Of a DNA stretch of 64,000 bases, positions 33,694 to 40,713 are shown piece by piece; the stretch's first letter is position 1; each line of letters opens with the position of its first letter. The stretch spans positions 248,001 through 312,000 of the forward strand of contig NZ_QMHQ01000001.1 in NCBI RefSeq assembly GCF_003313325.1. Direction: 5' to 3'. This DNA comes from Pedobacter namyangjuensis (lineage in GTDB: Bacteria > Bacteroidota > Bacteroidia > Sphingobacteriales > Sphingobacteriaceae). The position numbers and the translations under genes were made by a program. The notes beneath the pieces are model-generated. The model was not told the origin of the DNA, did no database searches, and worked only from the letters and a program-made list of their open reading frames with translations.

Positions 33694-34761
33694 TTATAGG
33701 CTATAATTTTGTATTGCTTTTTGTTTAAGCGGATTAGTACTCCACTCGTCCCATTGGTTAGTATACGGATCGTAACCACATTTTAGAGGTTTGGAAACAT
33801 CTAAGCCTTCTTTGTTGATATGAGTTTGTTCTGTAAACGCTCTGCAATCTGTGCATACATTTCTGAATTCACAGTGTTTACATACGTTGATGTCGTCTTT
33901 GGTGAGATTCCAATAGTTGGTAAAATTTTGCTGTAAAAGCACATCTTCCAAGCTTGTTTCATTTATATTCCCAAAGCTTTGAAGCATTGCCGGGCAGTTT
34001 TTTATATTTCCTTCGGCATCTATTCCAATCTTTTTGTTCAGGCATGAGTTATGATTGATCGCCTCTAAGACCTTTTTGATGTTTGTATCGAAATATTTTA
34101 AATCTACCTTACCACAAGAATTGATTTTTAGATTTTGTTGAGTGAATAAAAGCTCGAACTTGAAAGTATTTTCTACTTTAAAGGGTTCTTTTTCGCAATT
34201 GTAAAATACCAGGTTATATATCCTCGAGGCATTTTGACTTAGATGCTGAATAAAAGCTTCATCAATTTCGGTTTGATAGGGTGCGAAGACCTCTAAACTT
34301 TCAATGGTTGAATTTTCAAAATCCTTTTCAAGTTTCAAGAAATCTTCGAGAGAAGCTTTACCCTTACAAAAAATAACCAAATGGGATATTTGTAAATTGT
34401 CAATCGACTGGATTAGGTTTTTTGGAATGGCTAATTCATTTCGTTCCATAAATAGATTCGAAATTTCGCTATAGTCAACATACTCCAGAGAAAGTGGAGC
34501 AAAGTTTCTATCCCAATCTCCGGCAGTAACAAAACCGTATTCTTTTTCTAGCAAAAAGTCCAAATATTCCTGCGCTATTTCTTTGGATTCATCATCATAA
34601 AAAGCAAATACCTCTTCAATAGAATTGGTTTTAAATTCATCTATAATTTCACACAACTCTAATGATTGCAACTCAGAGTTGTTTCGTTGTAAATCGGAAA
34701 CTAGAATTCGGTTTGCGCCTTTTGTTATTAAAATACTGCTATATAAATTGAAATACCTCAT
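33694..34761 (-). CDS. Grasp-with-SPASM system SPASM-domain maturase
   Basis: This 355-residue protein ends in a SPASM-type cysteine cluster: C240 and C256 (SCLNKKIGID...KNCPAM), C294, C297, C303 and C306 (VCKHCEFRNVCTDC) and C328 (KCGYDPYTNQW). It lacks the radical-SAM CxxxCxxC triad; the only N-terminal cysteines are C37 and C132. This absence is a known feature of the SPASM partner in grasp-with-SPASM systems. Residues 1-85 (NLYSSILITKGANRILVSDL and helices after it) have the look of a PqqD-like leader-binding fold, which is inference. Its ATG overlaps the stop of the 59-residue gene, so translation is coupled. It probably helps the ATP-grasp ligase recognise or modify the precursors. Confidence 0.9.
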   Translation of the reverse strand: MRYFNLYSSILITKGANRILVSDLQRNNSELQSLELCEIIDEFKTNSIEEVFAFYDDESKEIAQEYLDFLLEKEYGFVTAGDWDRNFAPLSLEYVDYSEISNLFMERNELAIPKNLIQSIDNLQISHLVIFCKGKASLEDFLKLEKDFENSTIESLEVFAPYQTEIDEAFIQHLSQNASRIYNLVFYNCEKEPFKVENTFKFELLFTQQNLKINSCGKVDLKYFDTNIKKVLEAINHNSCLNKKIGIDAEGNIKNCPAMLQSFGNINETSLEDVLLQQNFTNYWNLTKDDINVCKHCEFRNVCTDCRAFTEQTHINKEGLDVSKPLKCGYDPYTNQWDEWSTNPLKQKAIQNYSL

Positions 34762-34937
34762 AACATTTTTACAAGTTTTTTGTAAGGAATGGATTGACTA
34801 TGAAAATCTGTTTGAATTTTCGAAATTTTAATATAATCTGTAGTTGGTTTCAAGGTTTTAAAATCTCTTTCTCCAAATACTTCGATATATTTATAGGTTA
34901 GAAGCAATCTTTTTTCTTCGTTGAATAATATTTTCAT
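34758..34937 (-). CDS. 59-residue uncharacterised protein inside the RiPP maturation operon
   Basis: ATG 34937 opens a 59-codon frame ending TGA at 34758. The ATG overlaps the ATP-grasp stop (ATGA), and its own stop overlaps the SPASM start (ATGA), so it fills the gap exactly and is translationally coupled on both sides. The protein is basic (12 Lys/Arg against 7 Asp/Glu), has no Cys, no signal peptide and no membrane helix. It starts MKILFNEEKRLLLTYKYIEV and ends SIPYKKLVKML. I recognise no family. It could be a leader-binding adaptor or a regulator of the maturases; both are guesses. Its existence is strongly supported by the gene geometry. Confidence 0.75.
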   Translation of the reverse strand: MKILFNEEKRLLLTYKYIEVFGERDFKTLKPTTDYIKISKIQTDFHSQSIPYKKLVKML

Positions 34938-35842
34938 AAAAATTGTGCTATTTCTTTGTCTAATGAATAATTACAAATGGAGGACAAGCCCAAGAACTGG
35001 CCTAATGGATTGATTTCAAGAAAGTAGAATTTGCCATCTTTTCCCTTAATAAAATCTGCCGAACCGCAGTTTACATCCAAAACCTGGAAGAGCTTTGTTA
35101 AGCAAATCTCAATTTCAGGTGGTAAATTGTACGGCACATTTCGATTAGGAGTTTGTACATTATATTTCCTGTAATCTGTTTTAGTTTGCTTGTCATTTTG
35201 AGAGATTATAGCAGTTGACCATATTTTGCCATCGAGGTAAAAACTTCTTATTTCATACTCTTTTTCAATTTTATCTTGAAAGAAAGTAGGGAAAAACGGC
35301 TTTTTTTCATGTTCAGCAACCACAGCAGTGTACAGTATGCCATCATAGTTTTCGTTTACAGCCTCTAAAATTATATTCTCAGTATAGGATTTTGTAATCA
35401 TTTTATTGATGATTACGTCATCTGTATTTTCAGCCAAAAAATACTTTGGAACAAGTAAGCCTACCTTTTGTGCCTCCTCCAAAACCAATAACTTATTTAA
35501 CTTACTATTTCGCTGTTTATTGATATGTTTTTTAGATTCTAATTTTTTAATAACATAATCTTCCAGCCAGTGGTAAGCTTCGTTCATGTTTAGGTTAACG
35601 GCTGGGTTTTTATAAGTTTCCCGTTTAAACTTCAATCCGCCACCCCTTCTGTACCAAACGCTAGAAATATCTTCCAGAAAAAAGCTGTTTCTGTAACTCT
35701 CCAGAAAGAATTTTTTGTTGATAATTTTTATTTCAAAAAACTCATCCTCATGCACTCTTATATATGACTTGTTCATTTTATTTAACCACATTAAAACCTC
35801 ATTCGTTGTAGGTTCTAAATTCGATGACAGTATTAAAATCAT
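34934..35842 (-). CDS. Grasp-with-SPASM system ATP-grasp peptide ligase
   Basis: This 302-residue ATP-grasp enzyme resembles graspetide (microviridin-type) ligases, which join Asp/Glu side chains of a precursor core to Ser/Thr/Lys as esters or amides. Seen motifs: VWYRRGGG (62-69), FFQDKIEKEYEIRSFYLDG (188-206; Lys and Arg for ATP and the EYEIR signature), and CGSADFIKGKDGKFYFLEIN (259-278) with D263, E276 and N278 for Mg-ATP. It ends by overlapping the 59-residue gene. The precursor genes lie upstream beyond a strong hairpin. The bond type made here is unknown. Confidence 0.92.
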   Translation of the reverse strand: MILILSSNLEPTTNEVLMWLNKMNKSYIRVHEDEFFEIKIINKKFFLESYRNSFFLEDISSVWYRRGGGLKFKRETYKNPAVNLNMNEAYHWLEDYVIKKLESKKHINKQRNSKLNKLLVLEEAQKVGLLVPKYFLAENTDDVIINKMITKSYTENIILEAVNENYDGILYTAVVAEHEKKPFFPTFFQDKIEKEYEIRSFYLDGKIWSTAIISQNDKQTKTDYRKYNVQTPNRNVPYNLPPEIEICLTKLFQVLDVNCGSADFIKGKDGKFYFLEINPLGQFLGLSSICNYSLDKEIAQFL

Positions 35843-35903
35843 ATTTTGGGCATTTATATTTTTACGGTAGTTTTAACAAGAGGCGTAAATACATTGATGA
35901 TAA

Positions 35904-35944
35904 ATTTTAATGGTTGCTTCGAAAATTGAAGCAACCATTAAAAT
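35904..35944 (-). terminator. 17-bp hairpin between the precursor genes and the maturase genes
   Basis: A perfect 17-bp stem with a 7-nt loop starts 1 nt after the stop codon of the second precursor. Read leftward, it is followed by TTTATC, so the T-tract is weak. It may be a partial terminator or a 3' stabiliser that keeps precursor mRNA more abundant than maturase mRNA. Confidence 0.75.
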
Positions 35945-35945
35945 C

Positions 35946-36191
35946 TTAGTTAGCTCCGTTCCAGTTTCCCATGTCAGAACTTGGACCGGTAACAGCACGC
36001 TGGCATGTTCTGCCCACATATGCTCCGCCATTGCTTTCGTAGGTGTCATATTCTACAGCACTGCTTGGATATTGGCTTGGGCAAGCAACATTTGATCTGA
36101 TCCAATATAAACCGCCTTGAATTGTTGATAAATCAGTTAATTTTTTGTTTTCTAATGAAGAAAGAGTCTTCATTCCGTCTAATTTTTTCAT
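35946..36191 (-). CDS. RiPP precursor peptide 2 (grasp-with-SPASM)
   Basis: This 81-residue peptide has a 27-residue leader that starts MKKLDGMKTLSSLENKKLTD and ends QGG, a double-glycine cleavage site. The 54-residue core is rich in Ser (9), Tyr, Asn and Gly, with acidic residues (E, D, E, D) that could be joined to Ser/Thr side chains, and two cysteines (VACPS, RTCQR). The leader is 21/27 identical to that of precursor 1 while the cores differ, the typical pattern for RiPP paralogues. The segment YESNGG resembles YSNGK in precursor 1. The stop is followed directly by the hairpin at 35904. Confidence 0.88.
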   Translation of the reverse strand: MKKLDGMKTLSSLENKKLTDLSTIQGGLYWIRSNVACPSQYPSSAVEYDTYESNGGAYVGRTCQRAVTGPSSDMGNWNGAN

Positions 36192-36249
36192 GTTTTTAAG
36201 TTTTAAATATCCTCCCGATGAGATGATATAGTTAATAATTTAAATTTTA

Positions 36250-36471
36250 CTACCAATTGTTACCAACCTCGCAGTCTGTAGGGTCCCAACCTCTCATTAT
36301 CCATTTGCCATTCGAATAATGATCCACATCTCTCATGCCTTTGTCATTTAAAAAATTAGAGTAAACTGTTGAATATTGACTAAGAAGTCTACCGCCTTGA
36401 ACGGCAGTTAAGTCTGTTAACTTTTTGTTCTCAAGTGAAGAAAAGCTCTTCATTCCATTTAACTTTTTCAT
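36250..36471 (-). CDS. RiPP precursor peptide 1 (grasp-with-SPASM)
   Basis: This 73-residue peptide has a 27-residue leader (MKKLNGMKSFSSLENKKLTD, ending QGG) and a 46-residue core rich in aromatic and polar residues (HYSNGKWIMRGWDPTD), with five Asp, one Glu, one Cys and three Lys/Ser/Thr-rich patches as possible partners for side-chain crosslinks. It is the first gene of the cluster and lies 58 bp upstream of precursor 2. Cleavage by the C39 domain of the exporter would release the core. Confidence 0.88.
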   Translation of the reverse strand: MKKLNGMKSFSSLENKKLTDLTAVQGGRLLSQYSTVYSNFLNDKGMRDVDHYSNGKWIMRGWDPTDCEVGNNW

Positions 36472-36831
36472 TAAAGATTAATTTAAAATTGATTGAAAAT
36501 TCACCACTTTACCCGGGCGTTAGGGTTGTTGCCGGCCAGCTATTTATAATCGTGCTTTTGTACGTCTACGCCAACACGATGGTATAAATCATCTAATTGT
36601 TGATGGTTTTATCTATCATCAACATTTTAAATTTCGCCATATTCGCTACCGCGTGTATATCGAAACTCATATCTGAATGCTTTGGACTGATATGCGCCAA
36701 ATTTTTACGATTATTCGTTGTTGGCTAGCAGATTTATGGCGCTAAGGCCTGTTGTTTAGGGAGCGGGCGCTCGGTGTAACGTAGGTTTACGTATGTTTTA
36801 AAGGAAGTGATAGCCCAAATTCTGGGCAAAA
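36472..36831. other. Gene-free region upstream of the RiPP cluster
   Basis: About 360 bp without a supported gene. A hairpin GTTGATG...CATCAAC lies near 36600-36624, and GCCCAAATTCTGGGC at 36812-36826. The RiPP operon promoter must lie here or read from the right; I find no clear leftward TAnnTTTG element, so a regulated or atypical promoter is possible. Base composition is more GC-rich than its surroundings at about 36520-36560 and 36740-36780. Confidence 0.5.
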
Positions 36832-36860
36832 AAAAAGCAGGATTAAAAATCCTGCTTTTT
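36832..36860 (-). terminator. Terminator of the YtxH-like gene
   Basis: A perfect 12-bp stem (AAAAAGCAGGAT and complement, loop 5 nt) with T-tract lies directly after the stop codon at 36862. Confidence 0.8.
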
Positions 36861-36861
36861 A

Positions 36862-37068
36862 TTAAATGGTATTTCGATAGTCCGTTGCTACATCGTCAAC
36901 CTTGTCTGTAAGGTCTCTTTTGTAAGCTTTAGCTTTCTCTAACCATTCTGGCGCTTGATCTTTTATATCATCTACAACAGATCTGCCTGTAATTTCGTCC
37001 TTTTTTGTAAGGTATTTAACGGCTCCGTATATCGCGGCTCCAATTAATGCTGTTCTAATTAATCCCAT
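36862..37068 (-). CDS. Small YtxH-like membrane protein
   Basis: This 68-residue protein has an N-terminal membrane helix (MGLIRTALIGAAIYGAVKYL) followed by a charged amphipathic helix (DDIKDQAPEWLEKAKAYKRDL) and ends VDDVATDYRNTI. This is the layout of YtxH-like general stress proteins; identity is not certain at this size. I chose ATG 37068; a longer frame exists upstream but adds a non-typical start. It lies 75 bp after the small acidic protein gene and ends at a terminator. Confidence 0.7.
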   Translation of the reverse strand: MGLIRTALIGAAIYGAVKYLTKKDEITGRSVVDDIKDQAPEWLEKAKAYKRDLTDKVDDVATDYRNTI

Positions 37069-37143
37069 AGGTTTATTTTTTAAATGGAACAATAACAACA
37101 ACTTAAAAGTTTTCGCTTTGCTAAAACTATTTCATCTATAAGT

Positions 37144-37377
37144 TTATTCTCTCTTGAGCGCTCTATCAATTAATCGCCCAACATCTTCCACTTCTTTGTT
37201 CTCTTCCAGAATCGGTTCGTCGGTTTTATAGTCAATACGCATCCATTTCTTATTTCTGTTGCGCAACAATTGCATATGCTCTGCACCAGACTTGAAGATG
37301 GTAAAAGTTCCTTCCTCCTCCGGTATAATCTCGTAAACTATACCATTAACTTTTATGTAAAACGATTCTTCTTCCAT
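37144..37377 (-). CDS. Small acidic protein, paralogue A
   Basis: This 77-residue protein has the pattern FYIKVNGIVYEIIPEEEGTF, FKSGAEHMQL, KKWMRIDYKTDEPILEEN and VEDVGRLIDRAL. The same pattern occurs in the 87-residue protein at 38495-38758 (INYAVFPEG, FKEGKEYVQI, QWIKFDKETALPLFEYD, VNQIGTLITAY). Both are soluble and acidic. I do not recognise the family. The gene lies 6 bp after the phosphoesterase gene, so the two paralogues flank that enzyme in one operon. Confidence 0.8.
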   Translation of the reverse strand: MEEESFYIKVNGIVYEIIPEEEGTFTIFKSGAEHMQLLRNRNKKWMRIDYKTDEPILEENKEVEDVGRLIDRALKRE

Positions 37378-37383
37378 ATATTA

Positions 37384-38472
37384 TTAAACTTCGCTTTGCA
37401 AGTTAGCTAAATCTGTTTCTTCTAAAACTATTCTTACAGATTGTCTATTATCCTTATAGGCCCACTTAATTAACCTTATTTTGCCAGCGGCGATTTCTAT
37501 GCCGGTAATATCACCATCACTAAAACAGCAACAGCCTGTATTAAAATAATTTGGTTTGTAAGCTGTGAACGTAGGCATGGTGGCTCCCATTATTTGCTCC
37601 TTTTTCATCTGATCTAGCAATTTCTCTTCCGCCAGCTTATCATTTGCCTTCCTGGCTTCATCAAGCTTAATATAAATACGCTCTAAATGCGTTAAAGAGT
37701 TAAATACCGGTTGGTGTGTATGCCCAGTTATTAAAACCGACGCTTGATTAGCTGCCCACTCGTACATAAATTGGTTATGAGCAGACTTTAACTGATTATT
37801 AAATGCCGGCGTGTTAGGGTTAATGCGCAGATAGGCTTGCAAAGGCGCCCAAACTCTAGAAACAAACCACTTACTAAACCAATTTCCATCGCTAGCTAAA
37901 TCGCCTTGATGGCCATGCGTTAAAAATATTGATAATGGCCTGTTGCCAATTATTGTTTGCAAAATTAGGCCTTCGTACACCTTAACCTTCTGACCATATA
38001 TTTTTTCTAACTGATAACCCGCAAGTGGATCATTATCCCAATATAAATCATGGTTGCCAAAAATCTTTATAAACGAACTTCTCTCCAGAAACCGTCGTTC
38101 AATATCAAACGATGCTTTATTATGTTTTTTAACGGCATCCAGTGTATTTTCCCAAAGTTCTTCGCTATCGCCTAAACTTATAAAGGTGTATAAATTACTG
38201 TTGTAATAATTTAAGGCCGATAGATAATTATCATTGGCAAAGCCGAAGTCATCCGCATAGTTTCTTGCACCTTTATGTTGGTCGGAAAAAATAATATAAG
38301 GCGTTTTTTCGTCGAAGGTAAGCAATAAACCTCGTTTACCCGAGGCGTCTAAAATTTGACCATAAAGTGCTGTTAAAGCCTGATGAACCCGCTCCTTTTT
38401 TGGTCGCGAGGCAAATTTATTAGCCATTCTAATAACAAAGCCACTCAATAATTTTTGCAAGATTTTCCGCAT
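37384..38472 (-). CDS. Calcineurin-like metallophosphoesterase, cytoplasmic
   Basis: This 362-residue protein has all metallophosphoesterase motifs: SDQHKG (DxH), LGDSEELW (GDxxE), IFGNHDLYW (GNHD), LTHGHQGD and TGHTHQPVF (GHxH), at about residues 65, 98, 137, 184 and 243. There is no signal peptide. A segment with three adjacent cysteines (GCCCFSDGD) near residue 314 is unusual. The substrate is unknown. It lies 22 bp after one small acidic protein gene and 6 bp before its paralogue, so the three may form a complex. Confidence 0.9.
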   Translation of the reverse strand: MRKILQKLLSGFVIRMANKFASRPKKERVHQALTALYGQILDASGKRGLLLTFDEKTPYIIFSDQHKGARNYADDFGFANDNYLSALNYYNSNLYTFISLGDSEELWENTLDAVKKHNKASFDIERRFLERSSFIKIFGNHDLYWDNDPLAGYQLEKIYGQKVKVYEGLILQTIIGNRPLSIFLTHGHQGDLASDGNWFSKWFVSRVWAPLQAYLRINPNTPAFNNQLKSAHNQFMYEWAANQASVLITGHTHQPVFNSLTHLERIYIKLDEARKANDKLAEEKLLDQMKKEQIMGATMPTFTAYKPNYFNTGCCCFSDGDITGIEIAAGKIRLIKWAYKDNRQSVRIVLEETDLANLQSEV

Positions 38473-38494
38473 ATCAATGAATGGCTAAATTATA

Positions 38495-38758
38495 CTAAAT
38501 TTCTTCTTCGTCCTCTTCCTCATCTAAAGGAGGATTTTCTTGATAAGCAGTTATCAAAGTTCCAATCTGATTAACTTCTTCATCGTATTCAAATAAAGGC
38601 AACGCAGTTTCTTTATCAAATTTTATCCATTGTTCGGCATCATCTTTTTGAATCTGCACATATTCTTTGCCTTCTTTAAATATTACGTAGGTATCATTTC
38701 CCTCTGGAAAAACGGCATAATTAATTGCCCCGATTTCTAAATCAAACGGTTGTTGCAT
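38495..38758 (-). CDS. Small acidic protein, paralogue B
   Basis: This 87-residue protein is a paralogue of the 77-residue product at 37144-37377 (see there for the shared motif) with an extra C-terminal acidic tail (DEEEDEEE). It starts 2 bp after the TlpA-like gene and precedes the phosphoesterase by 22 bp. The function is unknown; the fold is probably a small beta-sheet. Confidence 0.8.
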   Translation of the reverse strand: MQQPFDLEIGAINYAVFPEGNDTYVIFKEGKEYVQIQKDDAEQWIKFDKETALPLFEYDEEVNQIGTLITAYQENPPLDEEEDEEEI

Positions 38759-38760
38759 GG

Positions 38761-39342
38761 TTAATTCTTTTGTTGCTGTAATTTTTTTATAAAAGCAATA
38801 AACTTAGGGCTAGCATAATTTGCTGCGCCTTCGGTATTAAATGAGATTCTTCCCATCTTATCAAATACAATTGTTGTTGGTAACGAACCTTTAAATATAA
38901 TTTCGGGCATGCTACTGGCTACGTTATAAACGGGCATTTGATATTGTTTTCGGCTCATGTAAGCATTTGCTTTAGCAAAATCGCTGTCTGCATCAACCAG
39001 CAGAAAAACTACGTCTTCATCGTTTTTAAACTGCTGATAGAGCTTGTTAACTGATGGCATTTCGGCCAAACAGGGAGGGCACCAGGTAGCCCAAAAATTA
39101 AGAAATATGATTTTGCCTTTCAAATCTTCTAAGCTAACCACTTTGCCATTAACATCTTTAAATTTTACCGCAGCTAAATTGTTGGGTGCAACATCAGGAT
39201 TTTCTTTTACAGAAGGATTGAATAAGCCAATTTGCATTAAACCCTGAATTACGGTTGCTTTTGCAACTGGCACAAATAGCATGAGCAAAATTACCGAAAG
39301 AAATAAGGCGCTAGTTATATAGCTTTTCCACTTTTGTTTCAT
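38761..39342 (-). CDS. TlpA-family thioredoxin-like protein, membrane-anchored
   Basis: This 193-residue protein has an N-terminal membrane anchor (about residues 9-30, SALFLSVILLMLFVPVAKA), then a TlpA domain: VSLEDLKGKIIFLNFWATWC, active site WCPPC in FWATWCPPCLAEMPS, and a cis-Pro strand GSLPTTIVFDKMG. It is a periplasm-facing thiol reductase. It has its own promoter element (39360-39367) and is the first gene of the leftward run through the two acidic proteins and the phosphoesterase. Confidence 0.9.
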   Translation of the reverse strand: MKQKWKSYITSALFLSVILLMLFVPVAKATVIQGLMQIGLFNPSVKENPDVAPNNLAAVKFKDVNGKVVSLEDLKGKIIFLNFWATWCPPCLAEMPSVNKLYQQFKNDEDVVFLLVDADSDFAKANAYMSRKQYQMPVYNVASSMPEIIFKGSLPTTIVFDKMGRISFNTEGAANYASPKFIAFIKKLQQQKN

Positions 39343-39359
39343 ACAATTAATTCTATCTA

Positions 39360-39367
39360 CAAAGATA
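39360..39367 (-). promoter_or_regulatory. -7 element of the TlpA-like operon
   Basis: Read leftward this is TATCTTTG, exact TAnnTTTG, 18 bp before the start codon at 39342. Confidence 0.55.
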
Positions 39368-39393
39368 ACTAATCGTATAAAAACAATTTCGAT

Positions 39394-40713
39394 TTAAAAG
39401 TCAAACTTTAGCTTAACGCCGGTACCGATTAATCTTAAGTTTTGGGTATTAACCTCTCTCATTGGCAATTTAACAAAGGGCTCTACCGCAAAGGCATTAT
39501 TTTTAGAAATCTTCTTCTTATAACCGAAGGAGAAATTATAGAAACCCAGGTAAGAATAGTTGTCCACTGTGCTTGGCTCCGCTTGTTCTGTAACCTTATC
39601 TGTTACTAAAACCGAACTAAGTTGTTGGAAACCGCTTGCAGAATTAGAAACCCGCTGCTCTACCCTGTTTTCTAAATAGGTGTTATCTGTTTTCTGACTA
39701 ATAACCGCAAATGCAGAAACACCTACGTTAGCATACAGGTTTTTATTAATATGGTATTTTAATTCCAAAGGGATATCTATACCCGAAATTTGCTCTTGAA
39801 CAGAAGTTAAACTTCTTGTACTTTGTCTTTGGATAATAGCCGATGAACTTGGAGCATTCATTGCGCCATCGGAAGCAGAAAAAGCTCCTTTCGCAGCCGC
39901 CATTTGGTTATAGGCAATGCCCGAATTTAAAGAAAACTTATCAGACAAGCTATAGTCTACACTTACGCCATAACCCATATTGAGCTTATTTACATTCCCA
40001 AATGAAGGTGCAACAACAACACCAACGGTAAATTTACTGGCCGTTTTGTTATTGGCCATTGCATTTTTATCAGTCTGATTTTTCTTGGTTTCACTATCAA
40101 AAAACTCGATGATATTTGGCTTAGTTTCATCAGGTTTGTTTTTGGCGATTATCTGTTGCGTTACATTTTCAGCAACTTCTTTTGGTGCAACACTTACTGT
40201 TTTTTGTTCCGCTCTATTAGCCGTTATTGTTTGTTCACCGCTACCTTTATCCACATTTGTGGGATTTAAGGCCAAGCCAAAATCCTTCTCCAAAATATCT
40301 TTTCCAACAACTGAACGTGATTGCTGCTCTCCTAAATTAACGGATTTATCATTTTCCGTATCTGCCAAGACAGATGAACTTGCCTCCGTGTCTTCGCCAG
40401 GCTTCCCTAAGGTTTGCGTCACAGGTTTTTGAACAGGTTGTTCAGGATTTGCTTTTGCAACCTGATTTTGTGATTGTATACCTTCTTTTTTATCAATTAA
40501 AAAGTAACCCAAAAAACCAAGCACCAAAAGTGCAGCCACGCCTCTTAAAATATTAACGGCATTAAGCCAAATTATTGGCGTTTTAGGGGTCGGTTTGTTA
40601 TTAAATTTTTCCCACGCACCAGATAAATATTCCTCCTCGTGCGCAACAAGGCTTTCTCTAATATGAGCAATTAGCTCATTATCGAGAGGCTTATTAGGTT
40701 CGGTTGGTTTCAT
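39394..40713 (-). CDS. Anti-sigma-like protein fused to a beta-barrel-like domain
   Basis: This 439-residue protein begins with a short cytoplasmic helical part (ELIAHIRESLVAHEEEYLSGAWEKF), a membrane helix at about 53-75 (NILRGVAALLVLGFLGYFLI), a Gln/Lys/Thr-rich linker (~80-225), and a C-terminal segment of beta strands similar to porin-family outer-membrane proteins (FTVGVVVAPSFGNVNKLNMGYGVSVDYSL, IPLELKYHINKNLYANVG, and a terminal LIGTGVKLKFDF). It overlaps the ECF sigma gene by 20 bp, so it is the likely anti-sigma factor. The beta part may be a periplasmic sensor, since an inner-membrane helix precedes it. Confidence 0.8.
   Translation of the reverse strand: MKPTEPNKPLDNELIAHIRESLVAHEEEYLSGAWEKFNNKPTPKTPIIWLNAVNILRGVAALLVLGFLGYFLIDKKEGIQSQNQVAKANPEQPVQKPVTQTLGKPGEDTEASSSVLADTENDKSVNLGEQQSRSVVGKDILEKDFGLALNPTNVDKGSGEQTITANRAEQKTVSVAPKEVAENVTQQIIAKNKPDETKPNIIEFFDSETKKNQTDKNAMANNKTASKFTVGVVVAPSFGNVNKLNMGYGVSVDYSLSDKFSLNSGIAYNQMAAAKGAFSASDGAMNAPSSSAIIQRQSTRSLTSVQEQISGIDIPLELKYHINKNLYANVGVSAFAVISQKTDNTYLENRVEQRVSNSASGFQQLSSVLVTDKVTEQAEPSTVDNYSYLGFYNFSFGYKKKISKNNAFAVEPFVKLPMREVNTQNLRLIGTGVKLKFDF

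Noticed and set aside
33694..34761. Radical-SAM enzyme
   Set aside because: No CxxxCxxC triad; only the SPASM-type cysteines are present.
36472..36831. Third precursor or other small gene upstream of the RiPP cluster
   Set aside because: No frame with the MKKL leader or GG site is found on either strand.
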